DNA of 64,000 nucleotides from Lepidurus packardi. Lineage: Eukaryota; Arthropoda; Branchiopoda; Notostraca; Triopsidae. The DNA lies in assembly GCA_023053545.1 (NCBI GenBank), contig JAKZAN010000005.1:3224001-3288000 (forward strand), read 5' to 3'. Below the pieces are notes generated by a model that was not told the origin of the DNA, ran no database searches, and saw nothing but the letters and a program-made list of their open reading frames with translations. How positions within the stretch are numbered: the stretch's first letter is position 1; every line of letters begins with the position of its first letter. Made by a program: the position numbers and the translations under genes. This document shows, piece by piece, positions 11,901 to 23,361 of this stretch.

Positions 11901-14557
11901 CTTTTTTTAAAACGTTAAAATTACTTCAGGTACGGGATCTTCCAAATATGCGTACAGTTTCTCATGGGCTGAATCTCGAACTCCAGACCACCTCGCAGCT
12001 TCGTATCCTTCCCATGCACCTCCCAAAGCCAACAATAGCCATTGTCGCAATAACGCTGGGTCCTGGAGACGTTTGCTTTGGCCCAAAAGCCAGCCTGAGT
12101 GTAGCGGTGGAGCAGGTTCTTTCAATGAATCGGACTCATCACTACGCTGATCCATATAAACAAAGTTATCGGCCAGCAGTTCAAGCGCATGAGATAACAA
12201 AGCGCCTTGCAAAGCGGCTTCTTGACCTGGCAAATGGTTCCAAACAATACGGGTCAAGACAAAGGCAGCCAAGATCCGCTGGTCTAGCTACAAAACGTTC
12301 GAAATTAGTACATTGCCTAAGTTGTTTTGCGCAAATACTTACGGGGACAGCTGATTCTTGCAACACAGACAAGAAATACTTATGGCCGCCATCACGTACC
12401 AAATCTGCTTGGCAACTCTAAAATTATAGAATTAATTTAAAAATTATTAAAAATAAAACTGCTGCATCAAAAACTTACCATATCCACTGCTAGGATCTTG
12501 GCCCAAATAAAGACCAAAAGTGGCCTCAGTTCTTTGGCAGAACTCTGTAACAATTTCAGAACGTAAGGGAAGATTCCAACCGACAATGCCAGGTTAACTG
12601 CCCAAGGACCCAAATCCAAGAACCTGCCCAGCAATTCCAACGCTCGGAGACGATGAACTTGACTCAATAAGACTTGCAAAACAATAGGAAGTTGTTCAGG
12701 TGGAGAGCGTTCTTTGGATCCATGACTTAGCCAAACCTTTCGAAAAGTAAAAAGAAAAATAATATTGATTTACACGAGAATAGAAAGACACGAGCTATGC
12801 TTACTTCAAAAGCTGTCAGCTGTTCTTCAAAGAAAGGAGAATGAACAAAAGCATTGCTATGGGTAAGAATCCCAGGCAACTGGGACAAGCAAACATCCAA
12901 CGCCAAGTCCCAGGCTTGCCACATAGGATGCTATGGATAATATAAAACAATTAGTTCCACTATTGAGATTAACTTGTATATTTGCCTGGTAGGTTGGCGG
13001 CAATTTAGGAGAAGACACAGGTGTACATTCAAAGGACCGCATAACACGCTCGGCTAAGAGGAAGTTACGGAATAAACTTGCAACGAGTAAATCTTGACGA
13101 AACAACCTCTGAAACAGTTCTGTAACAAATGAACATTTAGGATTTAAGAAGAATTTTTCTAATTCAAATATATTTGCCTCGTGGTAAACAATTCCAAGCA
13201 ATCGTATCAGTAATGGCCGTGAAAACCCAGTTGAGTTCTCCTAACATCGTTCGCCTATCGTTTAATTGACCAGGAATCCTAATTTAAGCAAAGGCATATT
13301 AGAATTTGAAGAGATAACGACTTTTGACCATTTTTACTTGTCAAGAAGCTCAAGTGTAATACAAGGAACTAACCGTGAGGTATTCTGCAAAACAAACCTG
13401 CAAAAACGAGTTGTTTGAACCTTTGTTTTTCATTTAAACAAGATCTACCATCGTAAAGCCACGCGAATAGGCGTAGTTAAACATGAAGTAAACAAATCTG
13501 CTGGCAAATCGGGATTCATGGGCAGAGTCTGAACAGTATTGCAAGCACCAAGCTGGATACAATGACGGAAACTAGGAGCCGGAGTCATTTGCGCTGGTAA
13601 GGTACCTCTTGATTGCATCATTAATTGCTGAGAATACGAAAAGAAAACTGTCTCATTGTTTGCAATAAGAGTAGTTAAAAGACAGCAATTACCTCGTATT
13701 CCCTTTCATGTTGCTCCGCGAAAAGCTTAAAGGCGTCTAAAATAATCCCCGCATTGGAGCAGTCAAAAACGTAAATGGATGGCGACCACATCCACGATTG
13801 CAAATCGTATATCGATAAAGGGATATACTGAGTATAGCTCTGTTACAAGGTAAGCTTCATAAGCCAAGTCAACAGGGGAAAATTTCGTATTTTTACCCTA
13901 TTAAAAACCCAAATTTCTCCGTTAACTGTAGGCTTGGGCACCCCATGTCCATTATAATGGAAGAGCACACGTTCATCTTTCGCGTTTCGCCGAAGAGACG
14001 TGGCCAATTTTTTCACTTCTTCAACAGTGGGATCCAAGCTCTGCTTGTACCTTGCTCGAGGTTGCCATCTCTCGTATTGCTTTTGAAGATTGGCTCCGAT
14101 TGATTCCAGAGCCTTTTGAGGGCTCATTGCCAAAGGATCTAGAAGCACTTGCTAAAAAAGTCGTACATTTATTTAACGCATACCTGTCCAACACTCCAAG
14201 CGAGCACATGGCTGCGTTTTAACCACATCAGGCGGGTCTGTCCCAACGTTAAGGCAGAGAACCAAGGCCACACTTACAGTTTTCATCTATGGACAGAACG
14301 AGAAAAGCTTCATAAGTATTGATACGCTTATGAACGCTTGAACCCACCCGTTCTTTCAATCTCCATCCTTGTAACAAAGCTTCATAATCGGTTCCGGAAA
14401 TTCTTTCTCTATGCCGCGACTCCAATAACACAATCGGTAGGTTAGAATCATCATTCACTTTTATAGACTTGTTCTTCACGTCATTATGCGGTTCAGCCTC
14501 GCCAGTGGTTGAGCTGTAACTTTTAACGCTAAGATTTTTTGATTTCGTGTCACGCAT
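8987..14557 (-). CDS. RPTOR: Raptor, regulatory-associated protein of mTOR (mTORC1)
   Basis: Scaffold that brings substrates to mTOR kinase and docks mTORC1 on lysosomes. Twenty-three exons, 5' to 3': 14557-14348, 14286-14184, 14138-13897, 13839-13693, 13627-13449, 13397-13338, 13278-13178, 13119-12986, 12930-12805, 12736-12479, 12417-12343, 12287-11925, 11858-11579, 11505-11311, 11254-11121, 11034-10946, 10769-10527, 10461-10270, 10175-9898, 9838-9677, 9618-9456, 9402-9286, 9209-8987. All phases match and give 1357 residues, near the human length. The N-terminal RNC/caspase-like domain ([16 protein letters not shown]), the central HEAT region ([22 protein letters not shown]) and the C-terminal WD40 repeats ([19 protein letters not shown]) are clear. 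Introns 7 and 8 appear to start with GC (see findings). The start is the first ATG in the open frame; the N-terminal 60 residues are divergent. Confidence 0.96.
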
Positions 14558-15589
14558 CTTGTACAAATTATCTTCGACTTGCTTGAGTTAGTCTATTTTT
14601 TGTACTTAAAAGAACGACCATGGGTGAAATGTCAGTATTGTTTACAGTGTTTTGTTCTGACAGCAAAACTGAGTCATTACATAACGCCTACAGGATTTGG
14701 TTGGCACAGCTGATGTTAACTACAGTATACCTACAATTCTATGAATCGATTCAATGAAAACAGACGGTCTCACGAGGTCAGAGCGTGTCTGGTTAATGCC
14801 AGCCAATCAAAAATCCTTGTATAAACCCTCTCCCCTCTGCAAATTAGCACTTTTGGCACCTGTATACTAGATCGGACGCGTTTTACAGCCCTTACTGTAG
14901 ACGAAACTTACAAAACACTGAACCCAATGAAATAGCGTAAAGAACTATTGCCAGTCGAATGGTTGATATGAGTTTCTCTTGTTTTTCACTTTTTGTTGAC
15001 GTCCAACCATTCGTAACGAATGCGAGCAACTGCGAATCTTCAAACTAGGCTTTCGGATACAGAGGAAATACATATTAACGAAACGCAGGAAGTAAGTTGT
15101 AAAACAGTGTTCCGAAAACCGTTATGTACTGTTTTTCAGACTTTCCATACAGATAACAACAAAGTTTTCGCCCACAAAAATAGGGATTATCATTTTCTTT
15201 ACTTCGCGCTTTCACTGTTCCATGTAAAGCAATTAACCAGAAACGTTGTTTTATACTTTGAATAATCTAGGGGAAGATTTCGTTTACTAGAAAAAAAAGA
15301 AAGAACAACCCCAACCAAGATTGATTCTTGGTTTTTTTGGCCGACATAGTAAGTACGCGCAAATAATTGCACTTTGAATGGAAAGTAAACCAAAACCCGT
15401 GAGAGCGCCAAACAGTGGAAATGCGACTAAAGTTGCTTCGACAAACAAAAACAAGATGACGTTTTCCAAATAACCGCCCAATTGCACCAAGCTGGTTGTA
15501 TCCTCTTCACGCACGCAATCCCATTCACACAAAAAAACACCATGGTCTTCTCCGAACGTCGTCTTAACTGGGAAGATGATCAAAATGGT
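14558..15589. other. Intergenic between Raptor and PDI
   Basis: Holds the Raptor promoter and 5' UTR and the 3' UTR of the protein disulfide isomerase gene. Short open frames at 15020-15583 in several frames show no domain character. No transposon or RNA gene seen. Confidence 0.45.
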
Positions 15590-18500
15590 TTACAACTCAT
15601 CCTTGGGGGAGGGAACATCTTCTTCGCCTTCCTCCTCGTCCTCCTGCAATGCACCCAGAAATAAAAACTTGATTAGAGTTCCGGTCATTTTACTACTACT
15701 AAAATAAGAAGCCAAAAGCCCAAATACCCCACACCATTTAATAAAAAAAGAAAGGAGAATGAACCTGAACAGAAACTGCCTCTTGCTCAGTAAAATCTAC
15801 GCCGGTTTCTTCCTTTAGGAAAACTAAAAGTGCGTCAAGCGTGCGCGAAGAGCGGAAATCGACTACCTATTAGGTGCAAAATGCAAGAAAAGGGCAACAT
15901 GCAAGAAAAGGGCATGCCAGCTTTGAAGAACGCAAAGGTCACGAATGCCAAGGGTAGGTTAAGCGAAAATAAAATAAAAGGAATGACAAAAACAAAGGAA
16001 AAAGATAAAAATCGAGTTAGTTGAGGTAGTTAATATAGAAAACACAATAAGCGGCGAGTGGCTCGTGCAGTTACTAAAACAAATTAGAACAGTCGGATAC
16101 CTCATCGGAGGCAGATTGGCCATAAACGCCTCCAGTTTCGATGAATTTGGCCATGCCTGCTAATGTGCGTTCGCCACTGTACTCAATGATCTATATCGCC
16201 CATTACCAATAAATTATATTATTATGACATCAAGTTTTCGTAGACAAAGGACGCACTTATATGCGTCACAAGCGTAAATTTATACAATACAAAGAATTTG
16301 TAATAACATGTAATTATATGTAAAAATGTAAAATTATGAAAAGGGAAAAGCTGACCTTGTTGTCTCCCTTCTTGTACAACTTGATGGTGGGGAAGGACTG
16401 AATACGGGTGTGTTCCAGTTCATTCACCGTGGCATCCATTTTTGCAATGACAATACTCTCGTTATCCTTGAATTGCTCTCCCAACTAAACAACAAAAAGT
16501 GAAGATAAAGAATATCACTTCCCAAGGAAATTTGTATAATGAGTGGAACAGTTATTTTACCTGATCGTAAATGGGAGTAAGTTGTTTGCAATGTCCACAC
16601 CATGGGGCGTAAAACTCGACCAAAACGTCCTTCTCTTTATCAAGAGCTACCTCATCAAAATTGGTGGCGACCAAGACTTTGACGGGCTGTTTGTCCCAAT
16701 CCTCGGGTACTTCTTGCGACAGCAAATGAGGCTTGAGTTTGCCTTCCAAGTAGTCATTGACAAATTGGCGCAAAGTGTCGGCGTTGATTTCGGAAGACGT
16801 GGGTTTGTATTTCGTCATCTCATCTTCCAAGTGAATCAGACGGACAGTAGGGACTTCCGACTTCTTCATGCCAAAGAATTCCAAGATTCGTTGATGGTCT
16901 TCTTCATCAGTATCCACGGTCACAAACAAAACTTTGCCCTAAAAGGAAATTTTTTTTAAAAAATAATTTCTTAAAAGTTCTCTTTGCGGAATAATAATTT
17001 TTGTTTTTTGTTTCTTACCTTGAAATCCTTGGCAACTTCACGACCAGTGTCGGCCGCATTCTTGAAGTCAGCTTCATTAGACTTGCCAGCGAACAGGAGG
17101 ATATGGTTCTTGACTTCACCGCCGAAGATTTTCTGGGCAGTTTCGTGGTTGAATTCGATGATCAGGGGCAAGGACTCGGTTTTGACGAACTTGCTGATGG
17201 ACTCTTCGGTCAGATCAGATAAAGTGGCTTTGCCGTCATCAAACTAAGGAAGGAACATTCAAGTAAGGTTGCACAACTTAAAGTACAATTCAGTGAACCT
17301 ACCTTCTTGAAGAGGATAACCTGGTCATCGGATACACCATATTCTTTCAGAGCATCAGCATTGGTAGTGATAGCAAACTTGTAGTCATCGACGCTTTGGG
17401 CAACAGTCATGAAAGCTTTAGCAGCAGCGGAGGCAGCGTTAGCGAAAAAGCCAACAACGGTGACATCTGCAGCTTCAGCGAACTTCTTGACCTCTTCCAC
17501 GGAAGTCAACTCAGTAGCAGCGGGACCAGTCTTCTTCAACAGCCAGTTAACAATCTCGTCCGCGGTACGACCACCTAAGAATTAGTTCTTGTCATATTTT
17601 TCTAAATGAATTTGTTAAAATGTATGGAGAATCCAGTTTACCATTGTATTCGGAAGCTTTGCCGTCACGGTAGAACTTCAAGGTAGGATAGCCTCGAACT
17701 CCGAATTTCTCGGCCAAAGAAGGTTCTTCGGTAGCGTCAACTTTGGCTAATGCTATGGCTGAGCCTTGTTCTTTCAATTTGCTAGCAGCCTTAGCGAACT
17801 CTGGTTCCAGAGCTTTGCAATGTCCGCACCAAGGGGCATCTGTACAAAAGGCAAATACACTTTTAGCCTCCGATGTACATATGGGAGCACGTAACTCAAA
17901 AACATTCATCAGCAATACGTGACATCTTTGGACACAAAACAGTTTCAAAACGCTTATGCGAATGTGCAGGTTCTACGTTGAAAGGTACGATCGTGTTGTT
18001 TTCCAACGTTATGGGCATAAAATGCCCCAAACGCACTTGAAACCGACACGTGTACAGTCCATATTCAAGCCCGTATAGGTGAAACCATAACCTTGGCAAC
18101 GTCACACGTTTTTGTTCTTGACCGTGAAACCCGTTCCACTAGGCAGCCTCTAGGCATATAGCATGCTAAAGAAAGGTAAAAAGTTCGTTCACCTGCATCG
18201 GCAACTTTCCTACCTCGTACATCAGCGAACACTGTCAATGCTTACGTAATATGCTTAATAAGGGGATTTATGAACCGATCGACAGATTAAAGGGTTCATT
18301 CTGCTATTACGTGACAGTGAACTCAAAACAAGAAACAAAGAGTCTACCCTTTCAGAAACTAAAAATACTCAGCATTGGTTTCAATTTCTGTCTAACTTTA
18401 TAGCTGGAACACACAGGCAGGTTGTTTTCTTTTCAGTTTCAGAAATATAAAAAATGGTACCTACAAAATTCAACTAGAATATGTTGGCTTGCAGCAATAG

Positions 18501-18615
18501 CTTGGTCGAAATTTTTAGTTGTAAGTACCAAAACGCCTTCTTGTTTGGTAATTTCCTCCTCTGCCAAGGCTAGGCTCAGGGAAGCCAAGATCGCCACACA
18601 AAGTGTCCACTTCAT
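15590..18615 (-). CDS. P4HB: Protein disulfide isomerase (PDIA1/P4HB type)
   Basis: Forms and reshuffles disulfides in the ER lumen; in animals it is also the beta subunit of prolyl 4-hydroxylase. Coding exons 5' to 3': 18615-18465, 17839-17642, 17574-17303, 17243-17019, 16938-16561, 16484-16356, 16190-16101 and 15643-15590 give 498 residues. An optional 48-nt exon at 15812-15765 would give 514. A signal peptide of about 19 residues is followed by a-b-b'-a' thioredoxin domains. Two WCGHCK active sites are visible (Cys about 55/58 and 396/399), then an acidic tail ending in KDEL, the ER-retrieval signal. The ATG lies one base after an apparent acceptor, so a non-coding first exon exists upstream (intron 18617-18738). 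Intron 1 of the coding part is unusually long (625 nt) and holds nothing recognisable. An exact ER-stress element lies upstream. Confidence 0.95.
15765..15812 (-). other. Candidate 48-nt alternative exon of the PDI acidic tail
   Basis: Sixteen codons, in phase with both neighbouring exons (phase 0 on each side). They are preceded by a pyrimidine-rich AG acceptor and followed by a weaker GTTCAT donor. It would insert [16 protein letters not shown] into the acidic linker before KDEL. The gene stays open with or without it. An 18-bp tandem duplication (ATGCAAGAAAAGGGCA type) sits in the same intron at about 15883-15916. Confidence 0.45.
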
Positions 18616-19111
18616 TCTGAAAGTAAACGAAAGGGAAATGGAATACAAATATTAAAAAGGGACGAATTACTAAATGAATCTTGACATTGCGATATACACA
18701 CTTGGCTGACAATAACTGAGTCTTCCAGAATCAATTACCTAAAATAGACGGTGAACTTTTACGGAATACCACAACAACACGTCCCAAAGACAAACAGAGA
18801 AAGACGGACTGAAGTTGGAAGATCGTCTTGTTACTCCACATTAACGAGCCGGACAGGCGGGACTAGGTGGGGGCGACTTGATATCGATTACGTTTCCGTC
18901 GTTAACAATTAAGACTATTTTCAAGTATTTGCGTGGTTTTTGGTTGGGTTAATGTCAACATAATCTAAAGTTGTATTGAAAAAAACAAAAACTTATACCG
19001 CAGAATGTTTTTATATTTTTTTCATGTAATAAATAATTCACTAAATCTTCTATGACGTTTGGTATCGTAGGCGGCCATCCAAGTATCGATATATTTTAAC
19101 AGCGGAACCAC

Positions 19112-19130
19112 CGTGGTTCCATGCCATTGG
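19112..19130 (-). promoter_or_regulatory. ER stress response element (ERSE) upstream of PDI
   Basis: On the minus strand the sequence reads CCAAT, nine bases, then CCACG: an exact match to the ERSE consensus. NF-Y binds the CCAAT half and ATF6/XBP1 the CCACG half. It lies in the same orientation as PDI, about 500 bp before its ATG and a few hundred bp before the inferred first exon. Genes for ER chaperones and PDIs are the known ERSE targets. Confidence 0.65.
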
Positions 19131-19468
19131 TCCCCTGCGATGACGAGTCACCTATACGTATACGGATGTGCTAGGCGAGCGCGCGAATAGGAAGCCTACG
19201 CGACAGTTTACGCATTCTCACATGTGTTTCTCTCACACATACCGCAAACACCCCCTGTTTTCCTATCTTTATTCTCCCTCATCTAATTTCCCTTTCGCAG
19301 CATTCTACACGGTAGCTAACTAGCTATCATTTTCGTTAGCAAACAGTCAGCGAGATTTTAGATAAAGAACACGTACATGCAATTACGCACACTTTAAAAC
19401 CTCCGCAAAAAAGACACATTTGGGAAGTCAAATAAAATGCTGTATTAGAGCCCAGTAAATAATAACCC

Positions 19469-19474
19469 TTTATT
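19469..19474 (-). terminator. Poly(A) signal of SMG5
   Basis: AATAAA on the minus strand, about 28 bases past the SMG5 stop codon at 19502. The short distance gives a very brief 3' UTR, which is plausible in this compact region. Confidence 0.55.
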
Positions 19475-19501
19475 TAGTGTCATTCTCCGTTGAACCATTA
19501 T

Positions 19502-22500
19502 TTAATTGGCCGCGGTTTTCGCCATTATATGCCATTTCTCACAGAACTCCTGAATGTGTTCGAAGCCCAAGCCTTGTAACAAAAGAATAGTCAGTACAAT
19601 GCCTACACCGATAAAAAAAAACAAAAAAACTGGGTAACATACCTATAGATTCACAGAGACCACGTGGGCTCTGCTCTCCAGGATTACATTCGAAAAAAAC
19701 AGAATCGCCAGTTAGCAATACTACTAATGGGGTGTCCGCGCTCTTTTGCTGTTTGACCAGATAATGGCACAAGTCCAAGACTTGGAAGAAATTCCTAACC
19801 ACACATTTCTGAAATGGAATAACCAAACTAAATATAGCTCTTACCAAGATTTATCCTTTTTACGCGGATATCGCACTAGCGGAAGCGGTAACCGTTCATG
19901 CGGCTTTTGAACTCGCAAACTTCGATGGCCTTCTTGGACCTGCCGTTCAATCCATCGTGTTACATCTCGTGCTTCCGAGCTTTCTTTTTTAATAGCATCC
20001 AATTCCGAGACCACTAAAAATTTTGCTATGTACAAACTGCCCTATATTGATTGATTTGCTCACCGATCTCTGGAATGACGATAAACGCTTTACGTGACTG
20101 AGCGAGAACCTTGATCAAGTTCGAATGTTTCGTCAAAGCAGAAGTGTCTGGCACCAAAACTGGCGGTAATTGACGGTTCGGCATTTTCCCGAGTCTCTTT
20201 TCAAGGGATTGCACCTCGGAGCGCAACCAAAGCTCAGCCATATTCTGCATCAAATCTTTCGGTGAAGGGGTTCGTGTTTTACTTTCCGTAGCTGCAGAAG
20301 CTACGACTGGAGGTGGCGATTTCACTTTGGGTGGTGGAGGAAACTCCGTTTTAGGAAGCTCGTCATCAAACAGAAAATACCCAGTTCCCGATTGCAATTC
20401 CAAAGGTGAAATGGCCATTCTAGCCATGCTACTCAACGACAAAATAAGTCGACAATACTTAATCGATTTCTGCAAACGGCAAAAGTTTAGCGTCGGAAGA
20501 CATTTTAGTAATATTTCATTCGGACCTGAGCAGAAATTCCAACGTTCTTATTCGCGTACCATTGAATTTTCGCTTGTGTTTGTTGCAACGCATTTACGCC
20601 TTTCAATAAGATGTCTTGCCATGTGGCCAGTGTCACCGAAGTCAACTGCTCCCCGACAGGTATGAGACATAAGTAATTGTAGGCCAAGGCCACGTGTTGC
20701 CACAGGGAAAGTACGCTATCTCCAGCTTGACTCAAAGTATCTGCGTTGTATACTATCCAATCCAACAAAATTTGGATTCCGGACATAAGCCCTACAAGTT
20801 GACATTGAATATTGTATATGCTTTTGGAACTTAATAACAATAAGAGTGCTAAATGGAGCTACGCAAGAATAAGATTATACCTTGAAGGTAAAGGGAGTTG
20901 TTAACTTTGTCCGCCCATTCATCTTGACTAAACTTGGGCTGTTGTGGAACGTATGAAGGTTCGCTATCTGCATCATCAGAATCGCTTAAAAAGATGTCGC
21001 TGTCGTCCGAACCCGAGTTTCCTTTCGATTGATAAACCACAATTTGATTACTAGATGTAAATACATTTAACTTTTTTTTACCTCTAGGCTTCCTCCTGGC
21101 TCGTTTTCGTAGAGATGCTTTTTTCAGTTTCCCTCCCTGCAGTTCACCTAGTCCCAACGTATTTCTCAGCACTTTGACATGCAAAGCGGCATGTCGCAGA
21201 TATAAGGACAGTAACGATAAACAAAACGCGTTGAGCGCCAAGGCGGAAAAGCCATCGCTATCACTGCTGGTATTGGAATTCTTGTTTAGCTTATCCAAGC
21301 AGAGTAACACAATGCCAGCTAAGAAAAACAATTCTTGCCCTTCTTCTCTGTCTTCTTTCTTAGTCTTGTATAACTGCATATCCAACCAAATACCCAACTC
21401 TTTCCAAAGTTCTCCACAGATCTACAGAACATGGCTAAAACTCATGGCTCTACAAGGTTTTAGCATGTTAGAACTTACTTTTGGAATTTCCGAGTTCCCA
21501 TTTATATCTTCGATGTAAAAACTTTTGACCAGATGAACCGCCAAAACTGCGATACTTTCCAACTGCACGTCATGAGCTTTACTATCGTTGGTCGAATAGC
21601 GCTGAACTCGCTCTAGCAACTTTCTGAAATTTTTTTCACCTCCTTCAAACGGTTTGGATGCTGCCATGCTAAGTAGAATGAAAAGAAGATTAACGAAAAT
21701 TAATGAAAGGCTTCATTAAAGGAAGAGTCACTCACCATCTTATATAGAAAAACGCAGGTTCAAGACTCAAGTGAGGTTTCACCAAGCCATGTAACGTGGC
21801 TAACTGATTGAATGGAAGTCCTTGTTCCAAGTCGCAGAGCATGGCTTGGGCATAGAATTGCTCGGCTAAAGGAAATACGCAAGAAACGTCAACTCTACCC
21901 AATTCCAGTTGATATCGAGCTAAATCCCCTTGCCATAATAAACAACGCTGCCAAAATCTAGCAACTACTGAATTCCAAGGCAGTATGTTGGTAGTGGTGG
22001 ATAGATTTTGAATTGTGGGGATTCCTGCAGCGTAATTATACTGTTCAGGTCTTTGAGCCGGATCGGTCTCCCTGCTAAGGCGAAATAATAGGCGGCAAAA
22101 AAAATTCTGCCCTGAAAGCAAGTGATTTTGTATTTGAACCCGAACTTCTTCGGTAATTGGCTGCTTCTAATGAGGAAAAAAATCTGTATAGGCATTTAAG
22201 ATTTTTCAAATTTACCTTGCTGAGTACTTTAATAAGGGCCACTGTATCGTAATAACCTTTTTTCCACAGCAAGTCTTCCACCTGGTTGCCATATTTGCTG
22301 GGATCCATAAACCATAGCTTTTCACAAGTAGTGGTCAGCTGCAAACGTGAAATCTGGACTTCGCTGCTGAATAAACTTGCATACGAATCACATTTTTTAA
22401 AAGCAGCATCTAAGCGACGTCCGGCATCTAACGCATTCCTATTAAGCAAAGACAATTACGTAAGGGGCCACATAATTTTTTTAACGAACTCTTGTCTCTG

Positions 22501-22554
22501 CTTAGCTTACCGAACATAATGTTTCGCAACGTCGTTCATAACACCTTGATCCAT
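19502..22554 (-). CDS. SMG5: SMG5, nonsense-mediated mRNA decay factor (EST1 family)
   Basis: Adaptor that, with SMG7, recognises phosphorylated UPF1 and directs its dephosphorylation and mRNA decay. Exons 5' to 3': 22554-22511, 22438-22216, 22166-21736, 21668-21479, 21421-20881, 20791-20526, 20469-20064, 20013-19845, 19794-19643, 19572-19502; together 830 residues, somewhat shorter than the vertebrate protein. The N-terminal half carries the 14-3-3-like/TPR region: GDLARYQ, the FYAQAMLCD helix and GLPFNQLATLHG are the EST1-family signature. A basic then Ser/Asp-rich linker follows. The C-terminus is a PIN domain starting at VLVPDTSAL and ending EFCEKWHIMAKTAAN. Placement as SMG5 rather than SMG6 or SMG7 rests on having both a full N-terminal region and a C-terminal PIN directly after a MAELWLR-type helix. 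The first exon has a clean ATG. Confidence 0.92.
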
Positions 22555-23361
22555 GATGATTTGATTTCAATTATCAAGTTTGGTAACGCTCATAAAGCAT
22601 AGTAAAGAACGAAAAAGAGAAAATTAAAGTCTTAATTTGAAAGAGTTTCAGCATTGTCGCTACACTCAACACTTTGGGCAGCCCTTTTTGCTTACCTCCT
22701 ACGTTCACTTATAGCCATCTAGTGGTCAAAATCAAACGATTTGTAATAAACCCGCCAATTCTACGGTCGTACTGGAAGCTTTATATTTTTATGTATATTC
22801 CTGGATTATATCTCTCCTTTGACCCAAGCTTTGAAGAATGGAAACTTCACGAAACAAAAATTCATCTCTATGAAATCTAATGCTTCGTTAAAATCGTTTC
22901 AAGGATAACTTTTTGAGATAACGTCATACGTCTGGATAACATTTGTATTTGTACACGATTATTATATGTATATTACATTAATACATCATACGGAAGGAAA
23001 GTGTGTATATTTCTCTTGTAAAAGTAGCAGATCCCTGTTGTGCAAAATTATAGATTTTTTAAAATTATACCGGAAATAAAAAATACTAGACAATTTAAAC
23101 AAAGTTCACACTGTTTCAGATCAGCTAAGCTGTTGCACTTCATCGTCGATTTTAAGACTGCCAGGTAACTAGGTTCTGTCTAGGCACTGTCTAAACACTC
23201 TGTGAAGTTCACCTGCGCAGCTCCTATTGCTAATCGTATAGCCATGTACAGTATCGCATTTCCAAGTTGAAGTACCAGTTTGGCCACTTGTGGTCGTTTG
23301 GCCACTAAGAATTGTGGCAACGTAGGCCACAAACGTAGGAAATGCATCTTACAAAAAAGGC
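22555..23361. other. Intergenic between SMG5 and the uncoupling protein
   Basis: A+T-rich and without coding signal. It must contain the SMG5 promoter and the uncoupling-protein 3' UTR. No repeats or RNA genes recognised. Confidence 0.45.

Larger units (their letters stand above)
18616..19501. other. PDI 5' region and promoter
   Basis: On the minus strand a good donor (AG followed by GTAATTG) at 18738 and an acceptor at 18617 define a 5' UTR intron. The non-coding first exon therefore probably lies at about 18739-18830, and its promoter beyond that. The interval also contains the ER-stress element and the 3' flank of SMG5. No other gene seen. Confidence 0.5.

Noticed and set aside
21051-21081. 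Possible 31-nt intron in SMG5 (GTAAAA to TAG)
   Set aside because: Too short for this gene set, where introns are at least about 50 nt. Removing it would break the frame, and the sequence reads through openly.
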